Shown here: positions 1-20,607 of the stretch, in pieces
Layout of the letters: every line of letters begins with the position of its first letter
Numbering within the stretch: the first letter of the stretch is position 1
Origin: Xiphophorus maculatus
Taxonomy: Eukaryota > Chordata > Actinopteri > Cyprinodontiformes > Poeciliidae
NCBI RefSeq assembly: GCF_002775205.1
Contig: NC_036459.1
Location: 62,001 to 126,000, forward strand
DNA length: 64,000 nt
Direction: 5' to 3'
Notes under the pieces: model-generated
Seen by the model: the letters and a program-made list of their open reading frames with translations, nothing else
The model's database searches: none
Told to the model about the DNA's origin: nothing
Position numbers and translations under genes: made by a program

Positions 1-30
1 TTCCTCCATCCGCCATCCCAACTGTACCAG

Positions 31-3004
31 GTGACCCAGGAGGGGGTTCTGATCGCCCGGACGGACCAGCTGAGGGCCTTTGACAGACACATTCTGCAGG
101 CGAGTTCGATCACACCTGAACTGATGTTAGAAAACCCAGTGAGGTGTGATGTTTGGTCCATCTCCTGGTTCTCATGTGGAGGCAGAAAGTCAAACAGCAG
201 AAGCAGCAGGAGACTAAAAGCTTCCCAGCGTGAATCCACTCCAGCTCCACCTGCAGGACAATCAGCACACTTTTATCTCTGGAGGAGAGTCAGTCACATG
301 GGCTGCAGGTTGAAAACATCACAGAACACTGCAGAGAACTGCACAACGTCTCCCAGTCCGTCCTCGGGTTCTGGAGGAAACCGACCCGATCAGAACCAAA
401 GTTCTGTGGAGGGAAAACCTCTCCGTGGAGGAATGTTTCTGCAGTTACAGCTCAGAAAACTAAGGGAGCCCCTGTGGAGAAACTCAGAACCCAAACCAGA
501 TCCTGGTTCTGACCAGAACCAGAACCGGGTCGGTATATTTGTCTGACATGGATTCAAACTCTGATAACTTCATTGACTACCGTTGACAGGCGGATAAACG
601 CTCCGTTGGTCGAACAGAACCAGGATCTGGTTCCACCTGATCAGAACCAGCACAGCATCTAAACAGGTTAACAAGCTGAATTATGGATCTTTGTCAGAAC
701 CACTCCAATCAATCAATCAATCAAATTTTATGTGTATAGCACATTTCAGCAGCAAGGCATTTCAAAGTGCTTTACATCATTACAAACACAGAAACACAAA
801 GCAAGATAGAATCAACAATCAGAACCTTTTGGCTCGACCCATTTCCCTCCAGGTTTATAAATCAGTTTTTATCTGAGTTGCTCCTGAAACGTTACAATAA
901 TAATGAAGGAAACCTGATAGAGACGAGGCAGCAGCTGGTCTCTCTGCTGCTCAGCTCTGCCTGAAATATTCTGAACCGTGTTGTTGGACTGGCAACTTTT
1001 TCCACAAGCTTTAGATAAAGGAATCTGATCAAATTTCACTTTCTTCTGATACAAAACTGTCAAGTTCTCTTCTCTTTCCTTTGAGCTCCTCTACTAAACG
1101 GTGCTGAATCGAACCACGCTCCTCGCCTCGACCTGCTGAGCTTTTAGTTTCTCTGTTCTGGAGCTCACACGTTCTCACACGGTTAATGCTCTGAATGTTG
1201 ACTTTCAGGTTGTTGCCAGGGATGAAGAATCGGGAGAAGAAGCTTCAGCTTCAGTGGACATTGAAGTCCTGCAACGAGGACAGGCAGGTGAGAACAGTCT
1301 GGGAGCCTGCCGGTGCGCTTACTCACTGGCGTTCTGGTGCAACTTGTTCTGTTGGTGTCTCATGGTGCGTTTACTGACACGTTCCTTCTGTTCCAGTGCC
1401 TCATGGTGCGTTCACAGAGCAACAGCTATTTGGGGATGTGGACAGCAGGTTGGCAGGAGGAATCGCAGCGCTGATTCTGCTGACATTTCTGTCAGCCTTC
1501 CTGTTTCTGCTGCTTCGATTCGTGCGAAGGCGCCGGCCGCAGGAAGCTGATGTCCTGCCAGCCACCACAACCTTACAGCACCATAAGGTGAAGATCAAAT
1601 AACCGAGTTCTACTGAATTCACTGAGATATTTTTGTTTCGAAGAGCTATGGGAACAAAGCTGGTTGTCCTGACAGCAAAGAGCTGTGGAAAAGCGGCTGC
1701 AGCGTCAGGGAGCAGAAGACGACACATTTCTTGAAGAGGAAGTGAAACCAGACGAAGCTGACAGTCCAAACTTCACACCAGATGTTTACATGATGGTGGT
1801 AAATGGGAAATGGCCGGTAATTGTAAAGCACTTTGTCAAGTCCAGAGGACTCCAAAGCGCTTCACACTACAGTCAGTCATTCACTATCTGATGGTGGAAA
1901 GCTACTGGATGGTAGCCACAGCTGCTCTGGGCCAGCCTGACAGAAGCAAGGCTGCAATGCAACAACGACACCTATTGGGCCCTGCTCACCCATCAGCAGG
2001 CAAGATGGGTGAACATCATCAAATCACCGACGCACTGACTACCGGGCAAACTCCTATCACCATCACCCCGTGAGGAACCTCAGAACCCTGGTCCGCCAGA
2101 TTCTGTTGGGTTCTGTTGGACCATCTTAAATGATCTAACAGAACCATTTAAGATGAATGATCTGCAGCAGCTGATTGGCAAACAAACATTGACTATGAAA
2201 AAGATTCAGAACCTTTAGAAGATCCGGGAGTACCATAAAACAGACGATGGAGACGTCTCTGAACCACTGCTCCAGTCTACAAGAGGGTCAGCAAACGGTT
2301 CTGATCAACCTAGTGTTAACGGTGAAAACCGACCCACACCGAATTTGGTACCACAGACCCGCTAACTGCTGAGCACCAACACTGAAGTCTGGGTGTTGGA
2401 GAGGTCAAAGGTCAGCTTTGGGTTCCCCTTTTCCTCTTCAGCTTCCATTCATCCTCCAACCAGGAGGATGATGCACCACTGATGACTTCATCTGCAGAAT
2501 GTCCCAGCTGTAGGGAGATATCTCCCTTCATTTGAGGACATGATGGTATCCTGTAGCCATGATGTCCCCAGCAGGAGGATGCTGGTGATGTTTCTTCGTC
2601 CTCAGACTGATCCTCTGCGGTTCTTCTCTAACCTTCAGGTGAGTTCCAGGTCTCCAGGCTTCATGGACGAGGCTCTCCGTCGCCAAGCCTCCTTGCGGTC
2701 AGGCAGCTTCCACGGCAGACAGGGTCTCTACATCCGTAGGCAGTCTCTTCCTCCTCCAACGTCCTCCTCCTCAGCAGCAGACAGCAGGTCCAGACCTCAG
2801 TCTCCATCCTCGGAGGTCTCTCTCAGCGATCCGGCAGGCCGCTGCCACTTCCAGACGAATCTGTTCGTCGTGGTAGAGAAACCTGCAGGTGTGGCGTCCG
2901 GCTGGGCGAGGTCACCTGACGTCACTGCAGGCCTGCAGGTCCATGCTGGGATGCCCCAGAGTGACGAGGACATTAACATTGACCAATCAAAGGAGGACAC
3001 TTGA
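31..3004 (+). CDS. Cadherin-like single-pass membrane protein, C-terminal part (5' end outside window)
   Basis: I rebuilt five exons with consistent phases: 31-99, 1209-1287, 1397-1587, 1676-1798 and 2639-3004, ending in TGA. The first two encode the end of an extracellular cadherin-type repeat: a segment ending AFDRHILQ is followed by VVARDEESGEE and an alternating SVDIEVL strand, as in cadherin A/D-strand patterns. Exon 3 carries one hydrophobic membrane segment (IAALILLTFLSAFLFLLL) followed by a basic stop-transfer run (RFVRRRR). The remaining exons give a cytoplasmic tail of about 190 residues: an acidic stretch (DDTFLEEEVKPDEAD), then Ser/Arg/Pro-rich sequence (DEALRRQASLRSGS, LYIRRQSLPPPTSSSS). 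The first donor would be a rare GC-AG type (CAG|GCGAGT); all others are GT-AG. The repeat assignment rests on a short stretch, so cadherin-related protein is likely, but I cannot name the member. It reads toward irf5 on the same strand. Confidence 0.6.
351..517 (+). repeat. Dispersed repeat, copy A (same family as 36390-36488 plus 37666-37725)
   Basis: This stretch in the first intron of the cadherin-like gene matches the reverse complement of the outer part of the long inverted-repeat cluster at 36.4-37.7 kb. Shared landmarks are CAGTCCGTCCTCGGGTTCTG and the CTCTCCGTGGAGGAATGTTT block. It acts as an uninterrupted reference copy, which lets the LTR insertion in the other copy be defined to the base. 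Family unknown. Confidence 0.7.
703..812 (-). repeat. LINE 3' tail fragment, antisense
   Basis: The sequence starts with (CAAT)n and continues with the complement of a LINE tail. It matches the reverse complement of 51395-51496 nearly base for base (landmark GCACATTTCAGCAGCAAGGC). It is 5'-truncated to about 110 bases and lies in an intron of the cadherin-like gene. Confidence 0.65.
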
Positions 3005-3135
3005 AAGATTGTTCCAGTCAATCACAGATTAAGACTGCCTGGGACACGCAATGTGTGATTGATGGGCAGATTTAAACTCATACTCTCTTTGTTTTTAGTG
3101 GTTTGAATGAAAAATGCCTTCAGAAATTACTTATG

Positions 3136-3141
3136 AATAAA
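3136..3141 (+). terminator. Poly(A) signal of the cadherin-like gene
   Basis: AATAAA lies 132 bases after the TGA at 3002-3004, in AT-rich sequence. This supports 2639-3004 as the true last exon. Confidence 0.55.
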
Positions 3142-3159
3142 AACATGTTTAATTTATGT

Positions 3160-4735
3160 GTAAAAAAACATTGTGGTACAAAATCAGGAAGATTTTCCCC
3201 TGAGACTTTAACTGTACCTGCAGTAGTGAGCAGAGCGACCACCAGGGGGCCCAAGCGAGCTGGCTCTGTGCCCTGCATCCTGAGGCGGAGACAAACGCAA
3301 ATAACAGAATGAAATCCTGTTTCCTTTTTCCATCTGTATGGTTCTGATTGGATCTTCTGAGAAGTTCTGCTGATTAAATCTCCCTGGTGACATTAGGAAC
3401 CAAAGGTCTGGCCCTCGTTTCAGATGGGAATAAAAACATCAGTTGAACTCCAAATGAACTTTGTTCATGTTTCTACTGGATCTTCATGAATCTGATCAGT
3501 AGCCAGAAAAACATAAATATTTTAAAAGTAATAAAAGATGAAGTGTTTTATTGACCCAAAGTGTAAAAGATTTATAAAATATAAAAGTGAAGCTTTCATA
3601 TTTCATTTTTTTAATTAGTCAAGCAGATCTTCAAAACACAAGATTAGAAGCAACATGTAAAACCAATATTTGAGGAAACAAATCTGTAATATAGTTATGT
3701 CGTTTATACCCGAGTTATCTGAGCTAATAACTGAGTTTATGAACACTAGAGCATCTAAGAGATACTGAGACCCAAACCGGAACCAGAACCAGCTGCAGCC
3801 CAGATCAACTTTAGAAGAAATATTTGTGTTTATTAAAGCAACTGATTGGTCCTACACTGCCACCTAGTGGCTTCAAGTGGAAAAATCCAAAACGGTTTGT
3901 CCTCCAGTCCACAGATGAACCACTGAATCCTAGAGGGCAACCCAGGACCTGCAGCCGTCTCAGGAACATTTCCAACCGTCTCCAGTTTTTCCTTCCAGTA
4001 AACGTTCTGGGCCAGGAGGAGTTCCAACATCAGAAACAAATTCAGGAGATAAACATCCAAACATCAGCAGCTTGAAGAAAACCAGACCAGCTCCAGTCAG
4101 GATGACTTCCCCAGAGACAGAACCAAAACCAGAACCAGAACCAGGTTTGGTGGACCAGGAGGTACTGTCGGGTTGTTGTTTGAAGGCCCAGTAATGTCCA
4201 ACCAGCAGGACAGAATGTGTCTGCTCCCACAGCATTACTCAGTCACCACCGTGAATCACTGCTGACCCACTGGGACTGGTTCCGGTTCTGATTCTGGGTT
4301 CCACAGAACATCTTTGACTTATTGGGACCACTGGGAAGGTCCATTTAGACTTCTGGGTTATCCAGAAACTCTGGCCCTGGGAATGTCAGGAAACCGTCTG
4401 AGTCCAGTTTGACCCTGCAGAACACTCCAGTACCCTGTTCTGGGTCCTGGTTGGTTCTGTTCTGAACCTAAAAATTTACTGATAAACACCCACACGTCAG
4501 CTAGCATGCAGGTACACGTCACACCCCGACAACTACAACCCCGATTTCAAAATAAAAGCCTCAGGACCTCATGCTAACGGATTCCTGCTTTACTGAAAAT
4601 GTTCTGCCGGTTCGACTCATACAACAAAAACTATTTCTTCAATAAAACCAGCTTCAGATGAACTTTAGGTGTTTTTTGCTTCAAGCAAAGCTTAATCTAT
4701 GATCAAAACACAAAACGGTATTACGGGAGCTTTTA
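3160..4735. other. Intergenic stretch between the cadherin-like gene and irf5
   Basis: About 1.6 kb without a credible exon. The part near 3500-3720 is AT-rich. The rest holds scattered CAGAACC/GGTTCTG motifs typical of this genome. Short open frames here have no family resemblance. Confidence 0.5.
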
Positions 4736-4739
4736 TTTC

Positions 4740-4939
4740 GAAAGTAACGTCATCTTTGGGCGGAAGCAGTTTTCATGCAGACTCACTTTTCTTCAGCTAA
4801 AAAACTCCCAGGAACTTTCTGTCGGGCGGTACCCTCCGGTCCGGTGCCGAACTGTTCGGTTGTATGTTGTTGGTTCGGTTCGGAGCACGCGACTGTTTCA
4901 CAAAAAGAGCGCAGAACCGGAACCAGGTACCCAGCCAAG
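4740..4939 (+). promoter_or_regulatory. irf5: Putative irf5 promoter and non-coding first exon
   Basis: A CRE-like core (AACGTCATC, near 4747) and an IRF/ISRE-like element on the minus strand (GAAGAAAAGTGAG, near 4784-4796) precede a stretch ending in a good splice donor (CCAAG|GTGAGT, exon end 4939). The following exon carries the ATG at 5177. An interferon-type element would fit feedback control of an IRF gene, but this is inferred from short motifs only. The transcription start cannot be placed. Confidence 0.4.
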
Positions 4940-5176
4940 GTGAGTCCATCATCAGCGGAGTGATCTGAGATCCGTTGCAGCGACAGACTGACTGGTTCCG
5001 AACTGGTTTCTGAGTCGGATCATTTGCAGAAAAACTTTAACCCAGACCAGTTCAGGAACCGGTTCGGACCCCAGGAAGCCATGCTGGTCCAGTTGGACTC
5101 AGACTGCGGTTCCGTCCAGAACCTTAAGCCTACTCGTCCTAATAACCACAGGTCCCAGTGCTCCCAGTGCTCTGCC

Positions 5177-8100
5177 ATGAGCATCCACCCTCGCCGGATC
5201 CGCCTGAAGCCCTGGCTGCTGGCCCAGGTGAACAGCGGCAGGTATCCGGGTCTGCAGTGGCTCGGTTCGGAGCAGCGGCTCGGTTCGGAGCAGCGGCTCT
5301 TTCAGATCCCATGGAAACACGCGACCCGCCACACGCCGATGTCGGAGGAGGAGAACACCATCTTTAAGGTTCGGTTCCTCTGGGTCCGTTAAGCAGCGGG
5401 GGTGGGGGTGGAAAGGGGAACTGGGCCGGGTCGGGACCGGGCCAGAAGATGTGCTTTAGTCTTCCTGTTGGACTTCCTGCCGCTGCAGGTTTCGGTTCTG
5501 CTCAGCGTGGTTCCGCTTTCTCTGCTTCCTCTTTCTGGTCGCTTCACCTCAAACCAGAACCATAACCTGGAATCTGGACCCAGAAACTCTCCATCCAGCA
5601 CCGGCTGCATCTCCTGACCCGGTTCTGACCCGTCCCTGTCTTGCAGGCGTGGGCCGTGGAGACCGGGAAGTACCAGGAGGGTGTGGACGAACCGGACCCG
5701 GCCAAGTGGAAGGCGAACCTGCGCTGCGCTCTCAACAAGAGCCGTGAGTTCCGGCTCAGGTTCGACGGAACCAAGGAGACGCCGCTCCGTCCCTACAAGA
5801 TCTACGAGGTCTGCGACGGAACCGGCGCTGCAGGTGAGCCGACTGGGCCCGTCCCGGTCCAATCTGCGGGACGGTTTTGACGATGTTCTGATGTGGTTCT
5901 GTGTTTCAGACGGAGCCGAGGACGACGATGAGGAGGTGAGGTTCAGAGCCAGGTGAACAGAACCTAATTGGATAAAGTAGATCAGAACCAGAACCAGCTG
6001 ACCTGTCAGTTTTTCCTCCTGACCGTTTCCAGATGCCGGACCTCACCGATCTCTCCATCAGTAAGTCCCTCTCCAGCGTTTCTATGGTAACCGCTGACAG
6101 CCTGACCCAGTCTGACCCGGTTCCGTCCCTGTAGACCCTCGCATCGAGCCCGCCTCTTTTCCGCCCTTCGGGTCGGCCCAGGTGATCTCGATGCCGCTGC
6201 TGCCCCTGACCTCTGACCTCCAGCCTCGGGGTTCAATGGCGGACCTGAGAAGCTTCGACCCGGCCGGACTCCAGAACCTGAACCCACTGTCCTCTACTCA
6301 GCCAGAATCCATGGAGGCCAGCAGCATGGAGTCCGTCCAGAACCAGTCGGACCATCAGAACCAGCAGCCCTGCAAGTACGACCTGCTGAGCAGCGTCCCA
6401 TGTGAGTCCGGTCCAGTTCTGGTTCCTCTGCTCAGTCGGTCTGCTAGTACTCAACAGGTCCAAACTAATCAGACCTCCTGGTTTCCGAGAGGACTGCTGG
6501 TCCAGAACCAAAAGGTTCTGCAGTGGCTCGGGACAGAACCAGTGCTAAAATCTTATGGAGGAGGAACAGGTGATTCTGGACTTGATCAGAGACCCAGAAC
6601 CGGTTCTACTGACCCGTCATCATCCCCTCAAATTGTGGTTAACACTAACCCTGCAAAGTTAGATAGGTCCAGAACCTGACCAGAACCACCATCTGGACCA
6701 GGGTGGAGGTTCTACCGGGTCATGTGATCCCAACTGGGTTCTGATCAGACCCATGTTCCTCTCGAACTCTGAAACGGGTCCAGTGCAGGACAAGTTGCTT
6801 TTAAAGAAACTATATTAGCTACTTTTGGATCCCATCTTCATCATTTATGCTGAACTAAAACTGAATCAAATGAACACTGAAAGGAAACGAAACGATCAGT
6901 AAAATCAAGCTTAGCCTGATGGGCAGCGTCGCCATTTATAAACAGCGAGCTAATGATATTAGCCTCGCCTGCTAGCATCAACAGCCTTCCTGGTTACTAG
7001 CTTAGTTGGTTCATGAGCTCAAAGTTTCTTATAACTGATATAAAGAACAGCGTTTCTTTCACATGAAATTGATCTGTGCTTAGGTTAGTTTAGCTTACCT
7101 CAGCTTAGCTTAGCTCAATTTAGTTTAGCTTAGCTTAGCTGGCCCGCTCCGCAGCTGGTTCTACCGCTTAGGGTTTGCTTTCCGCTCACTGCTCGAAGGC
7201 CCGCCCAACTCTGCCTTTGATTGGTTTACAGCGACTCTTTTAGTTTTCCTCAGCCAATCAGCAGCAGAGATCACCTAACACTAGCGCGCCAGACCTGCTA
7301 AGGCAGTTACTGCCGACCCCAGTTTTTAGAAGACGTGTCAATAATTATTTTTTAAATTATGTGTATTGTGTTATTAAACCGTGTAAGATCTGTAATATTC
7401 TGACACTGACATTTACTGAAAGGGAAGTGGCAGTTCCAGATAGTGGTAGTTACCACTGATTGAACATGATATTTTTTTCAAGTAAATCAATTATTTTTTT
7501 AAAAAGGACAGCAATAATACATTATCATAGCACACACAGTTGCCACTGCCACTAATTGAACTCGGTGCTGCTGTCCTCCCTCAGCTTTGGGTCACAGCTT
7601 TAGCTCTCTATCTGCAGAATAAGTAATTAGATTACTTGTTACTGAACCAAGAGACGGCGCCATTATTCCCTCCATGGGTCATGACCCGCTAACCAAGGCC
7701 TCTCCTGTCTTGGTTCTGCAGTAACAGATCTGGACCTGAAGTTTTGGTACCGGGGCCGGGCCATGGGCTCCCTGACGGTCAGCAACCCCCAGGGCTGCCG
7801 GCTCTACTACGGCCACCTGGAACCGACGCCGGAGCAGGTGGACCTGTTCGGTCCAGTCAGTCTGCAGCAGGTTCTGTTCCCGGGAACAGTGGAGATCCAG
7901 AACCAGAAGCAGCGATTCTACACGGACGCTCTGCTGGACGTGATGGACCGCGGTCTGATCCTGGAGATCCAGCAGCAGGACATCTATGCCATCCGCCTCT
8001 GTCAGTGCAAGGTATTCTGGTCTGGCCCGGGAATGCCAGAACTGGGTCCACCCAACCCCATGGAGCGGGAGAGGAAGATCCGGGTGTTCAGCCTGAACGA

Positions 8101-8842
8101 CTTCCTGCAAGGTTCGTCTTCTGACCCGGTTCTTTGGGTTCCTGGAGGCCAGGGCTGCTCAAGTCCAGTCCTCCAGAGCAACCGTCCTGCAGCGTTCAGA
8201 TGCTTCCCTGCTCCAACCCACCTGAATCAAATGAACGGCTCGGTAGCAGGTCTGTTCAGAACTGATCCCGGTCTGTTGGAGTAAGGACGCTTCTAAAAGT
8301 TGCAGGACAGTAGCTCTCGAGGACTGGACTTGAGCAGCCCTGCTGTAGGCTATTCTGTTTAGGGAACGTATTCTGGGATTCAATTCTAGCGACAGTTTGG
8401 TTCTAACAGCGGTTCTGGTCCACAGGGCTCATCTCGTTCCAGAAGGGCGAGGCCACCAACCCGCCGCCATTCGAAGTCTTCTTCTGCTTCGGAGAGGACT
8501 GGCCGGACAGGAAGCCCAAAGAGAAGAAGCTCATCATGGTCCAGGTGGGTGGCCGATGGTCACGTAGACCCGGGTTCTGCTGGTGCGGGTTGTAAAGTTT
8601 CTGTTGCTGTGCAGGTGGTTCCGGTGGTGGCCCGGATCCTGACGGAAATGTTCTCCGGAGAGCTGGCCTGGTCCACCGACAGCATCCGGCTGCAGATCTC
8701 CAACCCGGACGTCAAGGACGAGACGGTGGAGCAGTTCAAGGAGCTGCAGCGGCTGCTCCAGAACCAACTGGGTCCAACCGGGCCCTGGGCACCCACCAGC
8801 TCTCTAGAGGCCTCTACTCGGTTCTCCATGGGGACCAGCTGA
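5177..8842 (+). CDS. irf5: Interferon regulatory factor 5
   Basis: Transcription factor that links Toll-like receptor signalling to interferon and inflammatory cytokine genes; cytoplasmic until phosphorylated, then nuclear. Exons: 5177-5368, 5647-5833, 5910-5935, 6033-6060, 6135-6401, 7722-8111, 8426-8544 and 8615-8842. Together they give 478 residues, close to mammalian IRF5. The N-terminus ([20 protein letters not shown]) starts the tryptophan-repeat DNA-binding domain, with Trp at 13, 28 and 46 and later AWA and KW. The C-terminal half is the IRF association domain (from [15 protein letters not shown] to [15 protein letters not shown]), with the IRF5/6-type FSLNDFLQ segment. The middle is Pro/Gln/Ser-rich. 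Oddity: LGSEQR is repeated exactly after Trp28, lengthening the turn between the first two beta-strands. Donors at 5369 and 8112 are GTTCG, weaker than usual. Downstream tnpo3 in convergent orientation matches the IRF5-TNPO3 neighbourhood of other vertebrates and separates it from irf6. Confidence 0.95.
5261..5296 (+). repeat. irf5: Exact in-frame 18-bp tandem duplication in irf5 exon 1
   Basis: CTCGGTTCGGAGCAGCGG occurs twice head to tail at 5261-5278 and 5279-5296, encoding LGSEQR twice. Known IRF5 proteins have one short linker between the LQW and the LFQIPW strands, so one copy is extra. The two copies are identical at every base, which suggests a recent event or an assembly artefact. Confidence 0.9.
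6402..7721 (+). other. irf5 intron 5, with a TTAGC-rich tract
   Basis: The largest intron of irf5, with no exon-like content. Around 7080-7140 a run of GCTTAG/TTAGCT units forms a degenerate simple repeat. The 7320-7530 part is AT-rich. Nothing else recognised. Confidence 0.5.
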
Positions 8843-9596
8843 GACCAGAACCTGGACCAGAACCCTGGGGTTCAACCTCTGCGACATCACAAAGTGTTGG
8901 GTCGTTGGACCAGAACGGTTTTCTGCTTTGCTGTCTAAAGGTCCAGGCATTTGGTTCTGAAAACCTCCAAACTCTCAGTCTGGGTTCTACTTGCCTACCC
9001 GGTCCCACGTGCTGACCCAGAAGGTTCTGGTTCCTTCCTGAAGGTTTTTATTTGGACTTTGGCTGCTACAGGTTCTGGTTCTGACGGAATCCAGACCCGG
9101 CTTCTGAACCGGGCCTGTCCACACAGAACCCGCACATCACAGTTCCAGGTAGTTTGGTACCGGTGGTCAGTGCGACCCAAACCAGAGACAGAAACATGGT
9201 TCTGGTTTGTGGGGAATTCTTTAGCGGTTCAGGAACTCTTCTAGAACCAAATCAGTCGGACCCAATTAAACGATTTCCGTCTGGCAAGTCCGGTACCAGC
9301 ATGTGTCCGGGTCAGAATTGCTGCAGTATTCTGCTGCTGGTCCATCACAACCAAATCTGCATTTTTGTCATTGCTTGTTTCAGTTTGCTCTCTGGCGCCG
9401 CCTGGAGGACGGACCGGGCCCTGCAGCAGGAACCAGTCTAACCAGAACTCCCAGTCTCAGGTGAGGATGACCTCACCCTTCATCAGGTGGGGTCAGGTTA
9501 CAGAAACACCTGAGCTCAGGTGTTACTGGTTAGACTGGTCCCAGTGCGTCTCTCTTTGTAAAACCACAGAAGAAGAAGCAGAGTGTTTTCAGCTGT

Positions 9597-9703
9597 TTTA
9601 TTGTTTACAGCAAGGCTACATCACCACTGATGTCATGGTGTCAGTCCGCCTCATTACCCACAGTCCTCTCTGTTTCCATTCATGGAAAAACAACTAAAAT
9701 AAA
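9597..9703. terminator. Facing poly(A) signals of irf5 (+) and tnpo3 (-)
   Basis: AATAAA on the plus strand at 9698-9703 would end irf5 (stop at 8842). AATAAA on the minus strand (plus TTTATT at 9597-9602) would end tnpo3 (stop at 10586). If both are used, the two 3' UTRs overlap by roughly 100-150 bases. An alternative minus-strand ATTAAA near 10298 would remove the overlap. Confidence 0.4.
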
Positions 9704-10585
9704 CCAAAGATAAAAGGTCAAAGGTGACGCCAAATCCTCCAGCGTTCCGCCATGCGGCCCACAGCATCATGGGAAATTTTTTGGCTCTGTTTTTTGGCAC
9801 GGACAGAAACATCTTGACCAAAGTCCCAAAAATAAATCTCTTAAAAACAGTTGAGCAGGCACGTCCTGATTAATCGCCTCCGAGGGTCCAGCAGGAACCG
9901 GTCCTGACCCCGCCCACCCAGAACCACCTGCTGCAGGTGAGCTGGGGGGGGTGGGCTCCGTCCGTCTCTCCTCCGTCGGGTCACAGAGTCCCGTTTCACA
10001 TTCAAAGTCCCTCCGTCTTCCTCGTCTGCAGTCGCAGCTTTTTGCCGTCACCTCTGAATGTTGGTCAACTAAAGATTTAACCTGAGGAAGAGGAGGAGGA
10101 AGAGGAGCGGTTCCAGCTCTTCATCAGTCATCCCAGGACACTTTCTATGAAACCACACTGTAAAAACACAAACTAAGTATTTTGTTCTTGTTTCTACAGC
10201 AAATATCTTGAGATAAATAAACGTTTGAGCAGGTAACGTCTCCCTTGTTTGTGTTTGGCTGAAATTAAATTTTGTTCTGCAAACAATAAAGAGATTCTGG
10301 TTTAATTCAGTAACATAGTGTTCATAAATAGCACCAAAGATCTCAGGACCCTTTCTATAACCCACCTGGAAACACCGCCGGCTCATCAGGCTAACGCTAA
10401 CCGCTACCTAGCTAACGGGGGTCTATGGAGTCACGTTATGTACCAGGTCAGTTCTGGAAGGGGCAAGCTCCTTCTGATTCTGACTGTGTGTAATCTACAG
10501 AAGGTAGCAGGAAGCTAACCAGCTGATCTGTGGTGAAGGGCTCCCAGTATTCCCAGTGCGTACCTGGTGTCATGAGAAGCTGCAG

Positions 10586-19593
<9,008 letters not shown>

Positions 19594-20012
19594 AGCGGCC
19601 TCAACTCAGGCTCCCGTAAGGCAGACGGTTCGGTTCGGCTGAAGAGCTAAAAAACCCAAAAACTACCAAACGGTCCGAGTACCGACCGCCATCTCACACA
19701 GGCTCTTCCGGGGACAGCCTGAATCCTGTTCCGACTGGAAACACGACCAAAGTATTTGTTCCTCTCTGCGAGACAGGAGACGAGTTCAATGAAGACCAGA
19801 ATCGGAACCAGAATCAGTTTCATTCGCCAAGTTTGTGCGCAAACAGGCAATCTGACTTCTGTTCTGCTTTAATCAGAATGAAGGCATTTAAATAATAAGC
19901 ATAGAAAAAAACCTCAGTGTTTTTATTTCCTGTAAAAAGAAAAATATATATTAAACAAACACACACATGTATATACATAAATATTATATTATAATATATA
20001 ATAATATTAATT

Positions 20013-20160
<148 letters not shown>

Positions 20161-20385
20161 ACACATTTGTCTATGTGTTTAATTATTCTTCAGCATGATC
20201 AGCGGTTGAAGTTGTTTTTAGTTGTTACATAAACATAATTATTAATTCATTTTAGTGAGAGAATAAGTCCACCCACCTCATCACCATATTCCAGTGCAGG
20301 AAAGAGGAAGAGGAAGAGGAGAAGATCCCACTCAGAGGCCCCAACTGGAATTCAGAAGGACTAAAGCAGGGAGGTGCTGGGAGCC

Positions 20386-20464
<79 letters not shown>

Positions 20465-20500
20465 GTTATTGTTATTGTTCTTGTTGTTCTTGTTGTTCAT
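20386..20500. repeat. (ATT)n microsatellite grading to (TTG)n-rich
   Basis: About 27 ATT units, followed by ATTGTT and CTTGTTGTT variants. The poly-Ile and poly-Asn frames seen here come from the repeat and are not genes. Confidence 0.95.
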
Positions 20501-20516
20501 AAATAATTTAACTCTG

Positions 20517-20590
20517 TTTTGAATTGAATTTATTTCTATAGTACCAATTCACAACAAATCTCATTTCAAAGCATTTTCCCCAAAAAATAT
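20517..20590. repeat. Short teleost interspersed repeat fragment
   Basis: A TTTATTTCTATAGTACCAATT / CACAACAAATCTCATTTCAAAG-like stretch, common in fish genomes as the tail of dispersed elements. Too short to classify. Confidence 0.4.
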
Positions 20591-20607
20591 TTCAGTTCTA
20601 ATATATG

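Noticed and set aside
5177-8842. irf6 as the identity of the IRF gene
   Set aside because: IRF5 and IRF6 are similar, but the tnpo3 neighbour and the MSxHPRR start with LNDFLQ-type segment fit irf5.
20252-20506. Poly-Asn / poly-Ile proteins
   Set aside because: Translation of an (ATT)n microsatellite.
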